DNA from: DATLWN01 sp964492895 | GTDB lineage: Bacteria > Pseudomonadota > Zetaproteobacteria > Mariprofundales > Mariprofundaceae | DNA: 17,317 bases | Reading direction: 5' to 3' | Assembly (NCBI GenBank): GCA_964492895.1 | Contig: CAZBLR010000031.1 | Span: 1-17,317 of the forward strand | Shown here: positions 7,433 to 13,712 of the stretch, piece by piece | How the letters are laid out: each line of letters opens with the position of its first letter | Position numbering within the stretch: position 1 is the first letter of the stretch | The notes under the pieces: model-generated | The model's database searches: none | Seen by the model: only the letters and a program-made list of their open reading frames with translations | What the model was told of the DNA's origin: nothing | Program-made: the position numbers and the translations under genes

Positions 7433-9084
7433 GGCGGTGGCTTGCCGCCGGTGCGATGCTGTTGCTGCTTCCCGCCTATGCTGCCGGCGCGGAACTGGAG
7501 GCGACGGTCGACCACAACCGGATCGGCAAGAACGACATGATCCTGCTCGCCGTTCGCCTGACCGGAGATGACGGGAACTTCCAGCTCGACACCAGCCCGC
7601 TGGACAAGGATTTCTATGTCATCCCCAAGGGCAGCGGCCGCAAGGCCGGGGAATGGCGCGAACTGCGTTTCCAGCTCGGGCCGAGGCATGCGGGGGCCCT
7701 GACCATTCCGTCGCTGACGGCGACATTGCATGATCAGGTCCTGACCACCCGGCCATTCACCGTGACCGTGCTGAACCAGGCCGGCAGTGTCGATGACGCG
7801 CGTCTGTGGATCGAGACGCACATCGACCACGCCGCCGTCTGGCAACGGCAGCAGGTCGTCTACCGTTTCACCGTCCTGAGCACGAACCCGATCATGTCCC
7901 CCCGGCTGGTGCCGCCGGATTTCAGCGGCTTCAAGGTGACGGCCATCAAGGAGAACGTGCCCGGCGAGCGGGTCGTCGGCGGGCGCAGGGTGCAGACGAC
8001 GGACTATGCCTACCTGCTGTTTCCGAAACAGTCCGGCGATCTTTCGATCCCGGGTCCGGTCATCAAGGCGACGCTGGTCCAGACGGCGAAGAGTTGGCGT
8101 GTTGCCGCCGGGCAGGCCAGCATCGGCGACGAAAAGCACGTGTTCCGCTCCAAGACGGCGACGGGAGCGACGCAGGATCTCCATGTCAGGGCGTTGCCGG
8201 CGGCGGCGAAGGGCCTGCCGGTCGGGGTGCTGTCGATCCATTCCGGCATATCCGAGGCCCAGGCCATTGCCGGTGAACCGCTGACCTGGACGGTCGATGT
8301 CCAGGGCACGGGGGTGTCGAGCGAATACCTGCCGGATCTGAAACCCATGATGAAGCTCGGCGGATCGTTCAAGACCTACACCGAAACCCCGGATATCTCC
8401 GTGACCAAGCGCCTGAGCGGGATGGTATCGAGCATGATATGGCGGCAGGTGGTGCTGCCGCAGAATGCGGGAGGATTGTCGCTGCCGGCGATCACGTTGT
8501 CCTACTTCGATCCGGTGCATGGCCGTATCGCTGAGGTGACGGCGCCGGCGGTGCAGTTGACCGTTTCGCCACCGCGGCAACAGGAAGGGGAGGTCGTGTT
8601 CCGGGCCGATCCGACCAGGCGCGGATACGGCGGGCTGCTTATGCAGGGGATCTCGCCCTGGTGGAAATGGATCGCCCTGGCGATGGCGCTGCTGTGGCTG
8701 GCGACACTGGCCCTGTGGCTGTTGCCGAGGCGTGGAATCGCCGGCTGGTTCCGGGGCAGGAAGCAACGGCGCGCATCGATGCGGCAGGTCCTGTCGGCCC
8801 GGGATGCCTTCGAGCAGTTTGCACGCATCAAGGCCATGCTGGGCCTGCCGGCGAGGCTTTCCCCGCTCGGTCTTCTGGAGCTGTATCCCCAATTGCACGA
8901 CGAGCGGATCGGATCGTGGCTGGAGCGGCTCGAACAGGGGCGGTATGCCGCGGGCGATGCCGCGCCGCCGGTTCTGGATGACCGGGAAGTCCGCCGCATC
9001 CGGGCGATGATCTCCGAGCGGGATGTCGCCGTTCCGCGCGTCTTCCAAGCGCGAGAATTCGGGCGCATCGGTGTCGACGGCTAG
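7426..9084 (+). CDS. batD: BatD family protein
   Basis: The protein has 552 residues. A signal peptide (residues 1 to about 22, cut near AYAAGA-EL) is followed by a long beta-rich periplasmic region with repeated immunoglobulin-like segments. A membrane helix (about 411-434, WWKWIALAMALLWLATLALW) and a basic cytoplasmic tail of about 115 residues complete it. This is the BatD layout; BatD proteins (Bacteroides aerotolerance) close MoxR-Bat operons and are membrane partners of the VWA proteins, though no reaction is known. The start is GTG 7426, supported by GGAGG at 7415-7419 with six-base spacing and overlapping the TPR gene's stop. The gene converges on the nsrR-like gene with only six bases between stop codons. 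Confidence 0.9.
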   Translation: MVRRWLAAGAMLLLLPAYAAGAELEATVDHNRIGKNDMILLAVRLTGDDGNFQLDTSPLDKDFYVIPKGSGRKAGEWRELRFQLGPRHAGALTIPSLTATLHDQVLTTRPFTVTVLNQAGSVDDARLWIETHIDHAAVWQRQQVVYRFTVLSTNPIMSPRLVPPDFSGFKVTAIKENVPGERVVGGRRVQTTDYAYLLFPKQSGDLSIPGPVIKATLVQTAKSWRVAAGQASIGDEKHVFRSKTATGATQDLHVRALPAAAKGLPVGVLSIHSGISEAQAIAGEPLTWTVDVQGTGVSSEYLPDLKPMMKLGGSFKTYTETPDISVTKRLSGMVSSMIWRQVVLPQNAGGLSLPAITLSYFDPVHGRIAEVTAPAVQLTVSPPRQQEGEVVFRADPTRRGYGGLLMQGISPWWKWIALAMALLWLATLALWLLPRRGIAGWFRGRKQRRASMRQVLSARDAFEQFARIKAMLGLPARLSPLGLLELYPQLHDERIGSWLERLEQGRYAAGDAAPPVLDDREVRRIRAMISERDVAVPRVFQAREFGRIGVDG

Positions 9085-9090
9085 GGCCGG

Positions 9091-9534
9091 CTAGGAGGGG
9101 GGCCCTCCCGTCAGCATCCGCTCGAGCTGGCTCCGGTTGCCGAGGATGTCGGCCAGGGTGTAGCGGTCCAGCACGTCCATGAAGGCCTTCCTGGCCTGAT
9201 GCACCGCCCGTTTCAAGGCACAGGCCGCGGCGATCGGGCAGGTGTTCATCTCCTGATCAAAGCATTCCAGCAGGTTCATATGCGGCTCGGTCGTCCGCAC
9301 GACGTTGCCGATCACGATCTCGTTCACGGGCTGCCCGAGGCGGATGCCGCCCGACTTGCCGCGTGTGGTGTGCACGTAGCCGGTCTGTCCGAGGTGGTGG
9401 ACGACCTTGACCAGGTGGTTGCGCGAGATGCCGTAGGCCTCGGATATCTCGCTGATGGTCGCCTGATGCTCGGGCCTCATGCCGAGGTATACCAGCACGC
9501 GCAACGAATAATCGGTGTACAGGGTCAGCTGCAT
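9091..9534 (-). CDS. nsrR: NsrR-like Rrf2-family [Fe-S] repressor (nitric-oxide sensor)
   Basis: Rrf2 regulators have an N-terminal winged helix-turn-helix and three Cys that hold an Fe-S cluster; NsrR senses NO through a [4Fe-4S] cluster and represses NO-defence genes. The helix-turn-helix is at about 26-48 and the wing GKSGGIRL at about 59-66. Counted from the chosen start, the Cys residues are C91, C99 and C105, with Asp at position 8. These agree with ligand positions described for Streptomyces NsrR (D8, C93, C99, C105). This numbering and the start MQLTLYTDY favour ATG 9534 over ATG 9540. The gene is divergent from a globin-reductase operon, the usual NsrR target type. No Shine-Dalgarno sequence is obvious. 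IscR is less likely because of the C-x7-C-x5-C spacing and the context. Confidence 0.88.
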   Translation of the reverse strand: MQLTLYTDYSLRVLVYLGMRPEHQATISEISEAYGISRNHLVKVVHHLGQTGYVHTTRGKSGGIRLGQPVNEIVIGNVVRTTEPHMNLLECFDQEMNTCPIAAACALKRAVHQARKAFMDVLDRYTLADILGNRSQLERMLTGGPPS

Positions 9535-9540
9535 GTTCAT

Positions 9541-9563
9541 AACATATATTCTATTGACATCTT
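9541..9563. promoter_or_regulatory. candidate NsrR operator
   Basis: Two 11-base half-sites, AACATATATTC and the reverse complement AAGATGTCAAT, are separated by exactly one base, matching the known NsrR design of two AANATGCATTT copies with a one-base spacer. Matches are 8/11 and 7/11, so the site is degenerate. It overlaps the -35 of the globin promoter and abuts the nsrR start, allowing repression both ways. Other partial half-sites are ATGTTGCATTT (9579-9589) and the perfect core AATGCATT (9618-9625). Confidence 0.4.
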
Positions 9564-9582
9564 TGTCCAGGGTACCTAATGT
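9554..9582 (+). promoter_or_regulatory. promoter of the globin-reductase operon
   Basis: A consensus -35 TTGACA (9554-9559) is followed after 17 bases by TAATGT (9577-9582), a weak -10. A perfect -35 with a poor -10 is common for regulated promoters. Initiation would be near 9589, giving a leader of about 50 bases to the first globin ATG. Confidence 0.5.
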
Positions 9583-9594
9583 TGCATTTTATAT

Positions 9595-9611
9595 ACAGCT
9601 TATAGCGCTGT
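9595..9611 (+). other. leader stem-loop before the first globin gene
   Basis: ACAGC (9595-9599) pairs with GCTGT (9607-9611) around a seven-base loop, within the predicted 5' leader and about 20 bases before the ribosome site. It could affect message stability or be a protein-binding dyad. The stem is short, so chance is possible. Confidence 0.3.
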
Positions 9612-9639
9612 GTATTGAATGCATTACGAGGAGGAGATC

Positions 9640-10008
9640 ATGAGCACTGTCTACGAACAACTGGGCGGCGATGCCGCCATCAACGCCGCGGTCGATATCT
9701 TTTATCGGCGCGTGCTGGCCGATGCCTACATCAAGCGCTTTTTCGAGGGCGTGGACATGAGCCGGCAGGCGGCCAAGCAGAAGGCCTTCCTGATCATGGT
9801 GACCGGTGGTCCGAACAACTACACCGGCAAGGACATGCGCGAGGGGCACAAGCGCCTGGTGCACGAAATGGGGCTGAATGACGCGCATTTCGATCATGTG
9901 CTGGCGCATCTGCGCTCGACGCTGGCCGAGCTCGGCGTCAAGCAGGAGCTGATCAAGACGGTCATCGATGTCGCCGAATCCACCCGCAGCGACGTGCTGG
10001 ATCGCTGA
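9640..10008 (+). CDS. glbN: group-I truncated haemoglobin (soluble)
   Basis: Group-I truncated haemoglobins bind O2 tightly, and mycobacterial HbN oxidises NO to nitrate. The 122-residue protein aligns without gaps over most of its length with cyanobacterial GlbN: Tyr22 (B10), Phe35 (CD1), Gln43 (E7), Gln47 (E11) and the proximal heme ligand His70 (F8, in REGHKRLV). Lys46 replaces the His46 that acts as the sixth ligand in Synechocystis GlbN, so an open heme pocket is expected. The Tyr/Gln pair suits O2 binding and NO dioxygenation. There is no signal or anchor, so it is cytosolic. The start is supported by GAGGAG seven bases upstream; an earlier in-frame ATG at 9619 lacks one. It is first of three genes and lies next to an NO-sensing regulator. 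Confidence 0.93.
   Translation: MSTVYEQLGGDAAINAAVDIFYRRVLADAYIKRFFEGVDMSRQAAKQKAFLIMVTGGPNNYTGKDMREGHKRLVHEMGLNDAHFDHVLAHLRSTLAELGVKQELIKTVIDVAESTRSDVLDR
9703..9860 (+). repeat. near-identical globin core, copy 1
   Basis: These 158 bases, from the TyrB10 codon to just past the proximal His codon, match 10226-10383 at a constant offset of 523 with only about eight differences, including at silent third positions. The rest of the two genes is clearly more diverged. Confidence 0.85.
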
Positions 10009-10009
10009 G

Positions 10010-10528
10010 ATGGGTATGGACGCAATCATCATCATCCTGTTGATCGCCCTGGTGGCGATCTTCGCCTTGGTACTCATGGCCGGAGCCCGGTGGGAACGGG
10101 AGAACGCCGGCAAGCCCGGAACCGTGATCTCCCGCTCCGAGCGCCAGTCCAAGCCTGAGTCCAAGGCGTCGTTGTATGACCGGCTGGGCGGTGAAGGTGC
10201 TGTCAATGTCGCGGTCGACGTCTTCTATCGGCGCGTGCTGGCCGACGCCTACATCAAGCGCTTTTTCGAGGGCGTGGACATGAGCCGGCAGGCGGCCAAG
10301 CAGAAGGCCTTCCTGACCATGGTGTTCGGTGGCCCGAACAACTACACCGGCAGGGACATGCGCGAGGGGCACAAGCACCTGGTCAAGATGGGGCTCGACG
10401 ATACCCACTTCGATCATGTGCTGGCACATCTGCGTTCGACGCTGGCCGAACTCGGTGTCGGCGAGGATGGCGTCCAGGAGGTCATCGGCCTTGCGGAAAC
10501 GACGCGCGACGACGTGCTGGATCGCTGA
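10010..10528 (+). CDS. membrane-anchored group-I truncated haemoglobin
   Basis: The 172-residue protein starts with one strongly hydrophobic helix (about residues 5-25), then a charged linker (about 26-52), then a complete group-I truncated globin domain. The heme-pocket residues match the upstream paralogue: Tyr73 (B10), Phe86 (CD1), Gln94 (E7), Gln98 (E11), His121 (F8). The uncleaved N-terminal helix followed by Arg-Trp-Glu-Arg suggests an inner-membrane anchor; whether the globin faces the cytoplasm is not certain, but the basic residues after the helix favour it. ATG 10010 sits directly after the first globin's TGA; ATG 10016 is an alternative. It is probably an NO dioxygenase or O2/NO carrier placed close to respiratory oxidases. 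It has one codon fewer than the paralogue after the F helix. Confidence 0.92.
   Translation: MGMDAIIIILLIALVAIFALVLMAGARWERENAGKPGTVISRSERQSKPESKASLYDRLGGEGAVNVAVDVFYRRVLADAYIKRFFEGVDMSRQAAKQKAFLTMVFGGPNNYTGRDMREGHKHLVKMGLDDTHFDHVLAHLRSTLAELGVGEDGVQEVIGLAETTRDDVLDR
10226..10383 (+). repeat. near-identical globin core, copy 2
   Basis: Partner of 9703-9860. The shared block covers helices B to F, which contain all heme-pocket residues, while the N-terminal and H-helix regions on either side differ. Confidence 0.85.
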
Positions 10529-10552
10529 CTGAAAGGGGGGAGAGGGCACGCT

Positions 10553-11518
10553 ATGCCGACGATTGTTTATGAAGAACAAGCCTTCGCCTGTGAGGCAGGG
10601 GAATCGGTGCTGGATTGCCTGACGCGGCACGGCGTGCTCCTCCCGTCTTCTTGTCAGAATGGTGTTTGCCAGACCTGCATGATGCATGCGATCGATGGCG
10701 ACATACCCGAAGCGGCCCAGAAGGGGCTGAAGGATACGCTCAAGGTGCAGGGCTATTTCCTGGCCTGCGTATGCCGTCCTCAGAGTGACATGGAAATCCG
10801 TCAGGCCGAAATCGAGGGTCGACGGCATGAAGGGAAGGTATCCGCTCTGGAGCGGTTGAATGCCGATGTCATGCGCCTGCGCCTACGTCCGAATATCCCA
10901 TTATCGTACCAGGCTGGGCAGTTCATCAATCTGATCCACCAAAACGTGATACGCAGCTATTCCGTGGCCAGCCTTCCCCGGGAGGGGGAGCTGGAACTGC
11001 ATATCAAGCTTGTGCCGAACGGGCGCATGAGTTCATGGGTCCATCAGGAACTGAAGGTTGACGATGACATCGCGTTCTATGGTCCGGCCGGTGATTGCTT
11101 CTATGTGCCGGGAAAACAGGAACAGCCGCTATTGCTTGTCGGTACGGGCACCGGCCTGGCACCGCTGTACGGCATCGTCCGCGATGCTGTCAGCCAGGGG
11201 CACTCGGGGGCCATCCATCTGTTTCACGGCAGCCTGCATCAGGATGGCCTGTATCTGGTAGATGCCCTGCAAGCGCTGGCGGCCGCTCACGAGAATATCC
11301 GATATACACCCTGTGTTCTGCACGGCGATGCACCGGACGGTGGGGCCGTAGGTTCGATCGACGATGTCGTGATGCAGGCCATGCCCGATCTTGCCGGCTG
11401 GCGCGTTTATCTTTGCGGCGATCCGGAGATTGTACGCAGGCTCCAGAGCAGGGTTTACCTGGGCGGGGCATCCATGCAGGAAATCCACGCCGACGCCTTT
11501 ACATTCACGCCACACTGA
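10553..11518 (+). CDS. NAD(P)H-dependent [2Fe-2S]/flavin reductase
   Basis: This 321-residue protein is a single-chain electron-transfer reductase. Domains in order: a plant-type ferredoxin domain with C34-x4-C39-x2-C42 and C72 (YFLACVC), a flavin domain with RSYS at 134-137, and an NAD(P) domain with GTGTGLAPL at 197-205 and YLCGDPEIV near 284-292. The same layout occurs in phenol hydroxylase P5 and methane monooxygenase reductases, but no oxygenase gene is nearby. It follows two truncated globins by 24 bases with a good ribosome site (AGAGGG, six bases before ATG), so it probably re-reduces their ferric heme, as the reductase half of flavohaemoglobin does. Its codons use visibly more A/T in third positions than neighbouring genes, perhaps reflecting a separate origin. 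Direction of electron flow and partner are inferred. Confidence 0.92.
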   Translation: MPTIVYEEQAFACEAGESVLDCLTRHGVLLPSSCQNGVCQTCMMHAIDGDIPEAAQKGLKDTLKVQGYFLACVCRPQSDMEIRQAEIEGRRHEGKVSALERLNADVMRLRLRPNIPLSYQAGQFINLIHQNVIRSYSVASLPREGELELHIKLVPNGRMSSWVHQELKVDDDIAFYGPAGDCFYVPGKQEQPLLLVGTGTGLAPLYGIVRDAVSQGHSGAIHLFHGSLHQDGLYLVDALQALAAAHENIRYTPCVLHGDAPDGGAVGSIDDVVMQAMPDLAGWRVYLCGDPEIVRRLQSRVYLGGASMQEIHADAFTFTPH

Positions 11519-11595
11519 GTAGTGATTCGGTTCGTGCCCCTGGATGAAGCCGGCAGTGGTTTCGGCTACCATGCGGGCCGAACGGAGAACACGCC

Positions 11596-13251
11596 ATGGC
11601 CCTGGACATCTTGCCCGAACATTTTCGCGACCGTCGCCCGGTCCTGCTCATCATCATGGATGGCTGGGGCATGGGCTCGGGCGGGGCGGAGGACGCCATC
11701 GCCCAGGCGAACACCCCGAACTTCGATCGCCTGTGGCGGGACTATCCCCACACCCGCCTGCTGACGCACGGGCCCTATGTCGGCCTTTCCACGGCGCATG
11801 ATCTCGGAGGTTCCGAGGTCGGCCATCTGACGATGGGCGCCGGCAAGATCCTCGACCAGGGACCGACCCGCATCACCAAGGCCATCGCCGACGGTTCGTT
11901 CTTCCGCTCCGAGGCCCTGCACACCGTTACCACGCATTGCCTCGATCACGGCAGCACCCTGCATCTGCTCGGCCTGCTCTCCGACGGCAATGTGCATTCG
12001 CATATCAATCATGCCCTGGCCCTGATCGAACATGCGGACCGGCAGGGCATCGCCCGCCTGCGCATGCATGCGCTGCTGGATGGTCGCGATGTCGGCATCC
12101 AGACGGCCCAGATCTACGTGGCGCAGATCGAGGAGGCCTTCGCGCGTATCAATGCCAGGCCGGGCCGCGATTACCGGTTTGCATCCGGTGGCGGCCGCGA
12201 GGCCATCACCATGGATCGCGATCACAACTGGGACAGGGTCCGGGAAGGCTGGGAGCTGCATGTGCATGGCCAAGGGGCGCATCGCTTTGCCAGCATGCAG
12301 GAGGCCATCGACCACTTCCGGGCCGAGACCCCGGGGCTGGTGGATCAGGACATGCCCGGGTTCGTCATCGTTGATGCCGAGGGGCAGCCGGTGGGGCCGA
12401 TGCAGGACGGCGACGGCGTCATCAACATCAATTTTCGCGCCGACCGTGCCATCGAGATCACCGAGGCCTTCTGTCTGGACGATTTCGACGGTTTCGACCG
12501 CGGCCGGCGGCCACAGGTGTGCTATGTCGGCATGATGGTGTATGACGAGGACCGCAACCTGCCGGCGCTGCAGATCATGGGCCCGACCAATGTGGACGAG
12601 CCGTTCGGCAAGCGCATCCTGGAGCTGGGCATCCGCCAGTTCCGCCTGACCGAGACGCAGAAGTTCCCGCATGTCACCTTCTTCTTCAACGGCGGCTACC
12701 GTGAACCGCTCGATGCCAGCATGGAGGACTATATCCTGATCCCTTCCGACAAGGGGGTGTCCTTCGCGGACCGCCCGCGCATGAAGGCCGACAGTATCGC
12801 CGACAAGGCCGTGGAACTGATCGCCAGCGGGCGTTACGGCTTCGGCCTGATCAACCTGGCCAATGCCGACATGGTGGGCCATTGCGGGCGCATGGAGCCG
12901 GCGATCCAGGCCATCGAGGCGGTGGACGATGCCGTCGGCCGCATTGTCGGAGCCCTGCAGGAAGCCGGGGGCAGCGCCATCATCACCGCCGACCATGGCA
13001 ATGCCGAGGTCATGCGCGTCAAGACGAAGGAGGGGGACGAGCCCAGCACCAAACACTCGCTGAACCCGGTCCCGTGCATCCTGTTCGATTCGGCCCAGGA
13101 TCGTCCGTATGCCCTGCGTCAGCCCAGCGGCGGCAAGGATCCGGAGCGGGAGCCCGGCCTGTCGCACCTGGCGGCGACGTTGTTCGTGATGTTGGGCATG
13201 GCGCCACCGAAGGATATCAATCCTTCCCTATTCGAAGCGACGGACGTGTAA
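11596..13251 (+). CDS. gpmI: 2,3-bisphosphoglycerate-independent phosphoglycerate mutase
   Basis: This cytosolic enzyme interconverts 3- and 2-phosphoglycerate in glycolysis and gluconeogenesis using two Mn ions and a phosphoserine intermediate. Visible features are the metal Asp in MDGWG (D22), the catalytic Ser73 in GGSEVGH, LLDGRDV, MDRDHNWDRV, NFRADRA, NADMVGHCG and ADHGNAE. At 551 residues it is longer than the usual bacterial 510-515. The segment ASGGGREAITMDRD and the following GW.L.VHG stretch resemble plant and trypanosomatid enzymes more than the Escherichia/Bacillus type. The residue before the catalytic Ser is Gly instead of the usual Asn. The start is supported by GGAGA seven bases upstream. 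Sequence copied from its 3' end persists at about 13616-13683. Confidence 0.95.
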   Translation: MALDILPEHFRDRRPVLLIIMDGWGMGSGGAEDAIAQANTPNFDRLWRDYPHTRLLTHGPYVGLSTAHDLGGSEVGHLTMGAGKILDQGPTRITKAIADGSFFRSEALHTVTTHCLDHGSTLHLLGLLSDGNVHSHINHALALIEHADRQGIARLRMHALLDGRDVGIQTAQIYVAQIEEAFARINARPGRDYRFASGGGREAITMDRDHNWDRVREGWELHVHGQGAHRFASMQEAIDHFRAETPGLVDQDMPGFVIVDAEGQPVGPMQDGDGVININFRADRAIEITEAFCLDDFDGFDRGRRPQVCYVGMMVYDEDRNLPALQIMGPTNVDEPFGKRILELGIRQFRLTETQKFPHVTFFFNGGYREPLDASMEDYILIPSDKGVSFADRPRMKADSIADKAVELIASGRYGFGLINLANADMVGHCGRMEPAIQAIEAVDDAVGRIVGALQEAGGSAIITADHGNAEVMRVKTKEGDEPSTKHSLNPVPCILFDSAQDRPYALRQPSGGKDPEREPGLSHLAATLFVMLGMAPPKDINPSLFEATDV

Positions 13252-13264
13252 TGCCAACTGGTTT

Positions 13265-13516
13265 TCAGGACTTCTCGTTGGCCTGATTCTTGAGGTACTC
13301 AAGCATGGATTCTTCCTTTTTCTTCGAGATGCCGCGCAGGATGACACCGGTGAAGATGATCAGGATCAGACCAAGCGTTTTCTCGTCAAGGATGTCTCCC
13401 ACATCCACACTGACTTCCGAGTAACCAAGCACGGCTAGCATGACAGGGCTTATGGCGGCTACGATGGCGAAGCCCATGCCGACGAATCCGATTTTGAACA
13501 ATGTCGAAGATTTCAA
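13265..13516 (-). CDS. small two-span membrane protein, paralogue A (83 aa, TTG start)
   Basis: The protein has a hydrophobic helix at about 7-30, an acidic loop (EVSVDVGDILDEK), a second helix at about 47-63 and a charged C-terminal tail (SKKKEESMLEYLKNQANEKS) likely in the cytoplasm. I do not recognise a family. It is clearly paralogous to the gene at 13713-13964: same length, same MKSSTLFKIGF start and similar tail. The start codon is TTG at 13516 with GGAG six bases upstream; both are conserved in the paralogue, and no ATG fits better. It converges on gpmI with 13 bases between stop codons and has its own promoter at 13555-13583. Confidence 0.8.
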   Translation of the reverse strand: MKSSTLFKIGFVGMGFAIVAAISPVMLAVLGYSEVSVDVGDILDEKTLGLILIIFTGVILRGISKKKEESMLEYLKNQANEKS

Positions 13517-13554
13517 TCCAGGCTCCTGTCCGTCGCTGTTTGATTACCAGGATG

Positions 13555-13583
13555 ATTTCACTGCTTTGCTGGGGTCATGGCAA
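13555..13583 (-). promoter_or_regulatory. promoter of paralogue A
   Basis: Read on the reverse strand, TTGCCA (13578-13583) and TGAAAT (13555-13560) are 17 bases apart. The same boxes and spacing occur upstream of paralogue B although the spacer matches at only about 11 of 17 positions. Predicted initiation is about 30 bases before the TTG start. Confidence 0.6.
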
Positions 13584-13615
13584 GCCCCGCGTTGGCGCAT
13601 GTATGTGCTGAGTAG

Positions 13616-13683
13616 ATCGCGGCCACGCTGTTCGTGATGCTCGGCCTTAGGCCGTCGGGGGCTATCCCTCCCTCGCTTATTGG
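13616..13683 (+). pseudogene. remnant of a duplicated gpmI 3' end
   Basis: The forward frame from 13616 reads IAATLFVMLGLRPSGAIPPS, against LAATLFVMLGMAPPKDINPS at the gpmI C-terminus. Bases 13619-13683 align with 13171-13235 at a constant offset of 448 with no gaps. The frame is closed by TAG just upstream (13613-13615), and the gpmI stop codon position has become ATA. It is therefore a non-functional fragment left by a tandem duplication. It contains the dyad CGGCCTTAGGCCG (13652-13664). Confidence 0.85.
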
Positions 13684-13703
13684 AAATGCCGGCCGCATAA
13701 GCG
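13674..13703. other. inverted repeat downstream of paralogue B
   Basis: CGCTTAT (13674-13680) and ATAAGCG (13697-13703) form a seven-base stem around a 16-base loop, just past the stop codon of the reverse gene ending at 13713. There is no T-tract, so it is a weak terminator at best. It may slow read-through into paralogue A. Confidence 0.35.
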
Positions 13704-13712
13704 GGGCACGCG

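Larger units (their letters stand above)
13171..13609. repeat. tandem duplication unit, copy 1 (gpmI 3' end, small membrane gene, promoter)
   Basis: Copy 1 runs from within the gpmI C-terminal codons through the first 83-aa gene and its promoter to GTATGTGCT (13601-13609). It aligns with copy 2 at an offset of exactly 448 from gpmI through the whole small gene, with no indel. Upstream of the TTG start the offset becomes 487, a 39-base length difference in the leader. Confidence 0.85.

Noticed and set aside
7276..9048. 590-codon reverse open frame over batD
   Set aside because: The forward frame has a signal peptide, a beta-rich body and a membrane helix; the reverse frame shows no domain.
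2018..9084. Methanol-dehydrogenase maturation (mxa/mox) cluster
   Set aside because: MoxR and VWA genes occur there, but no methanol dehydrogenase subunit, cytochrome cL or mxa-specific gene is present; the BatD-ending order fits a general MoxR-Bat operon.
9093..9107. GC-rich dyad GGAGGGGGGCCCTCC at the convergent batD/nsrR end as a terminator
   Set aside because: The loop is very short, there is no T-tract, and it falls inside the nsrR coding end; not enough to call.
10553..11518. Phenol hydroxylase or methane monooxygenase reductase component
   Set aside because: The domain order matches, but no oxygenase, coupling protein or aromatic pathway gene is nearby; the globin neighbours give a better partner.
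11566..13167. 533-codon reverse open frame over gpmI
   Set aside because: The forward frame carries all iPGM motifs; the reverse frame is an Arg/Gly/Ala-rich shadow.
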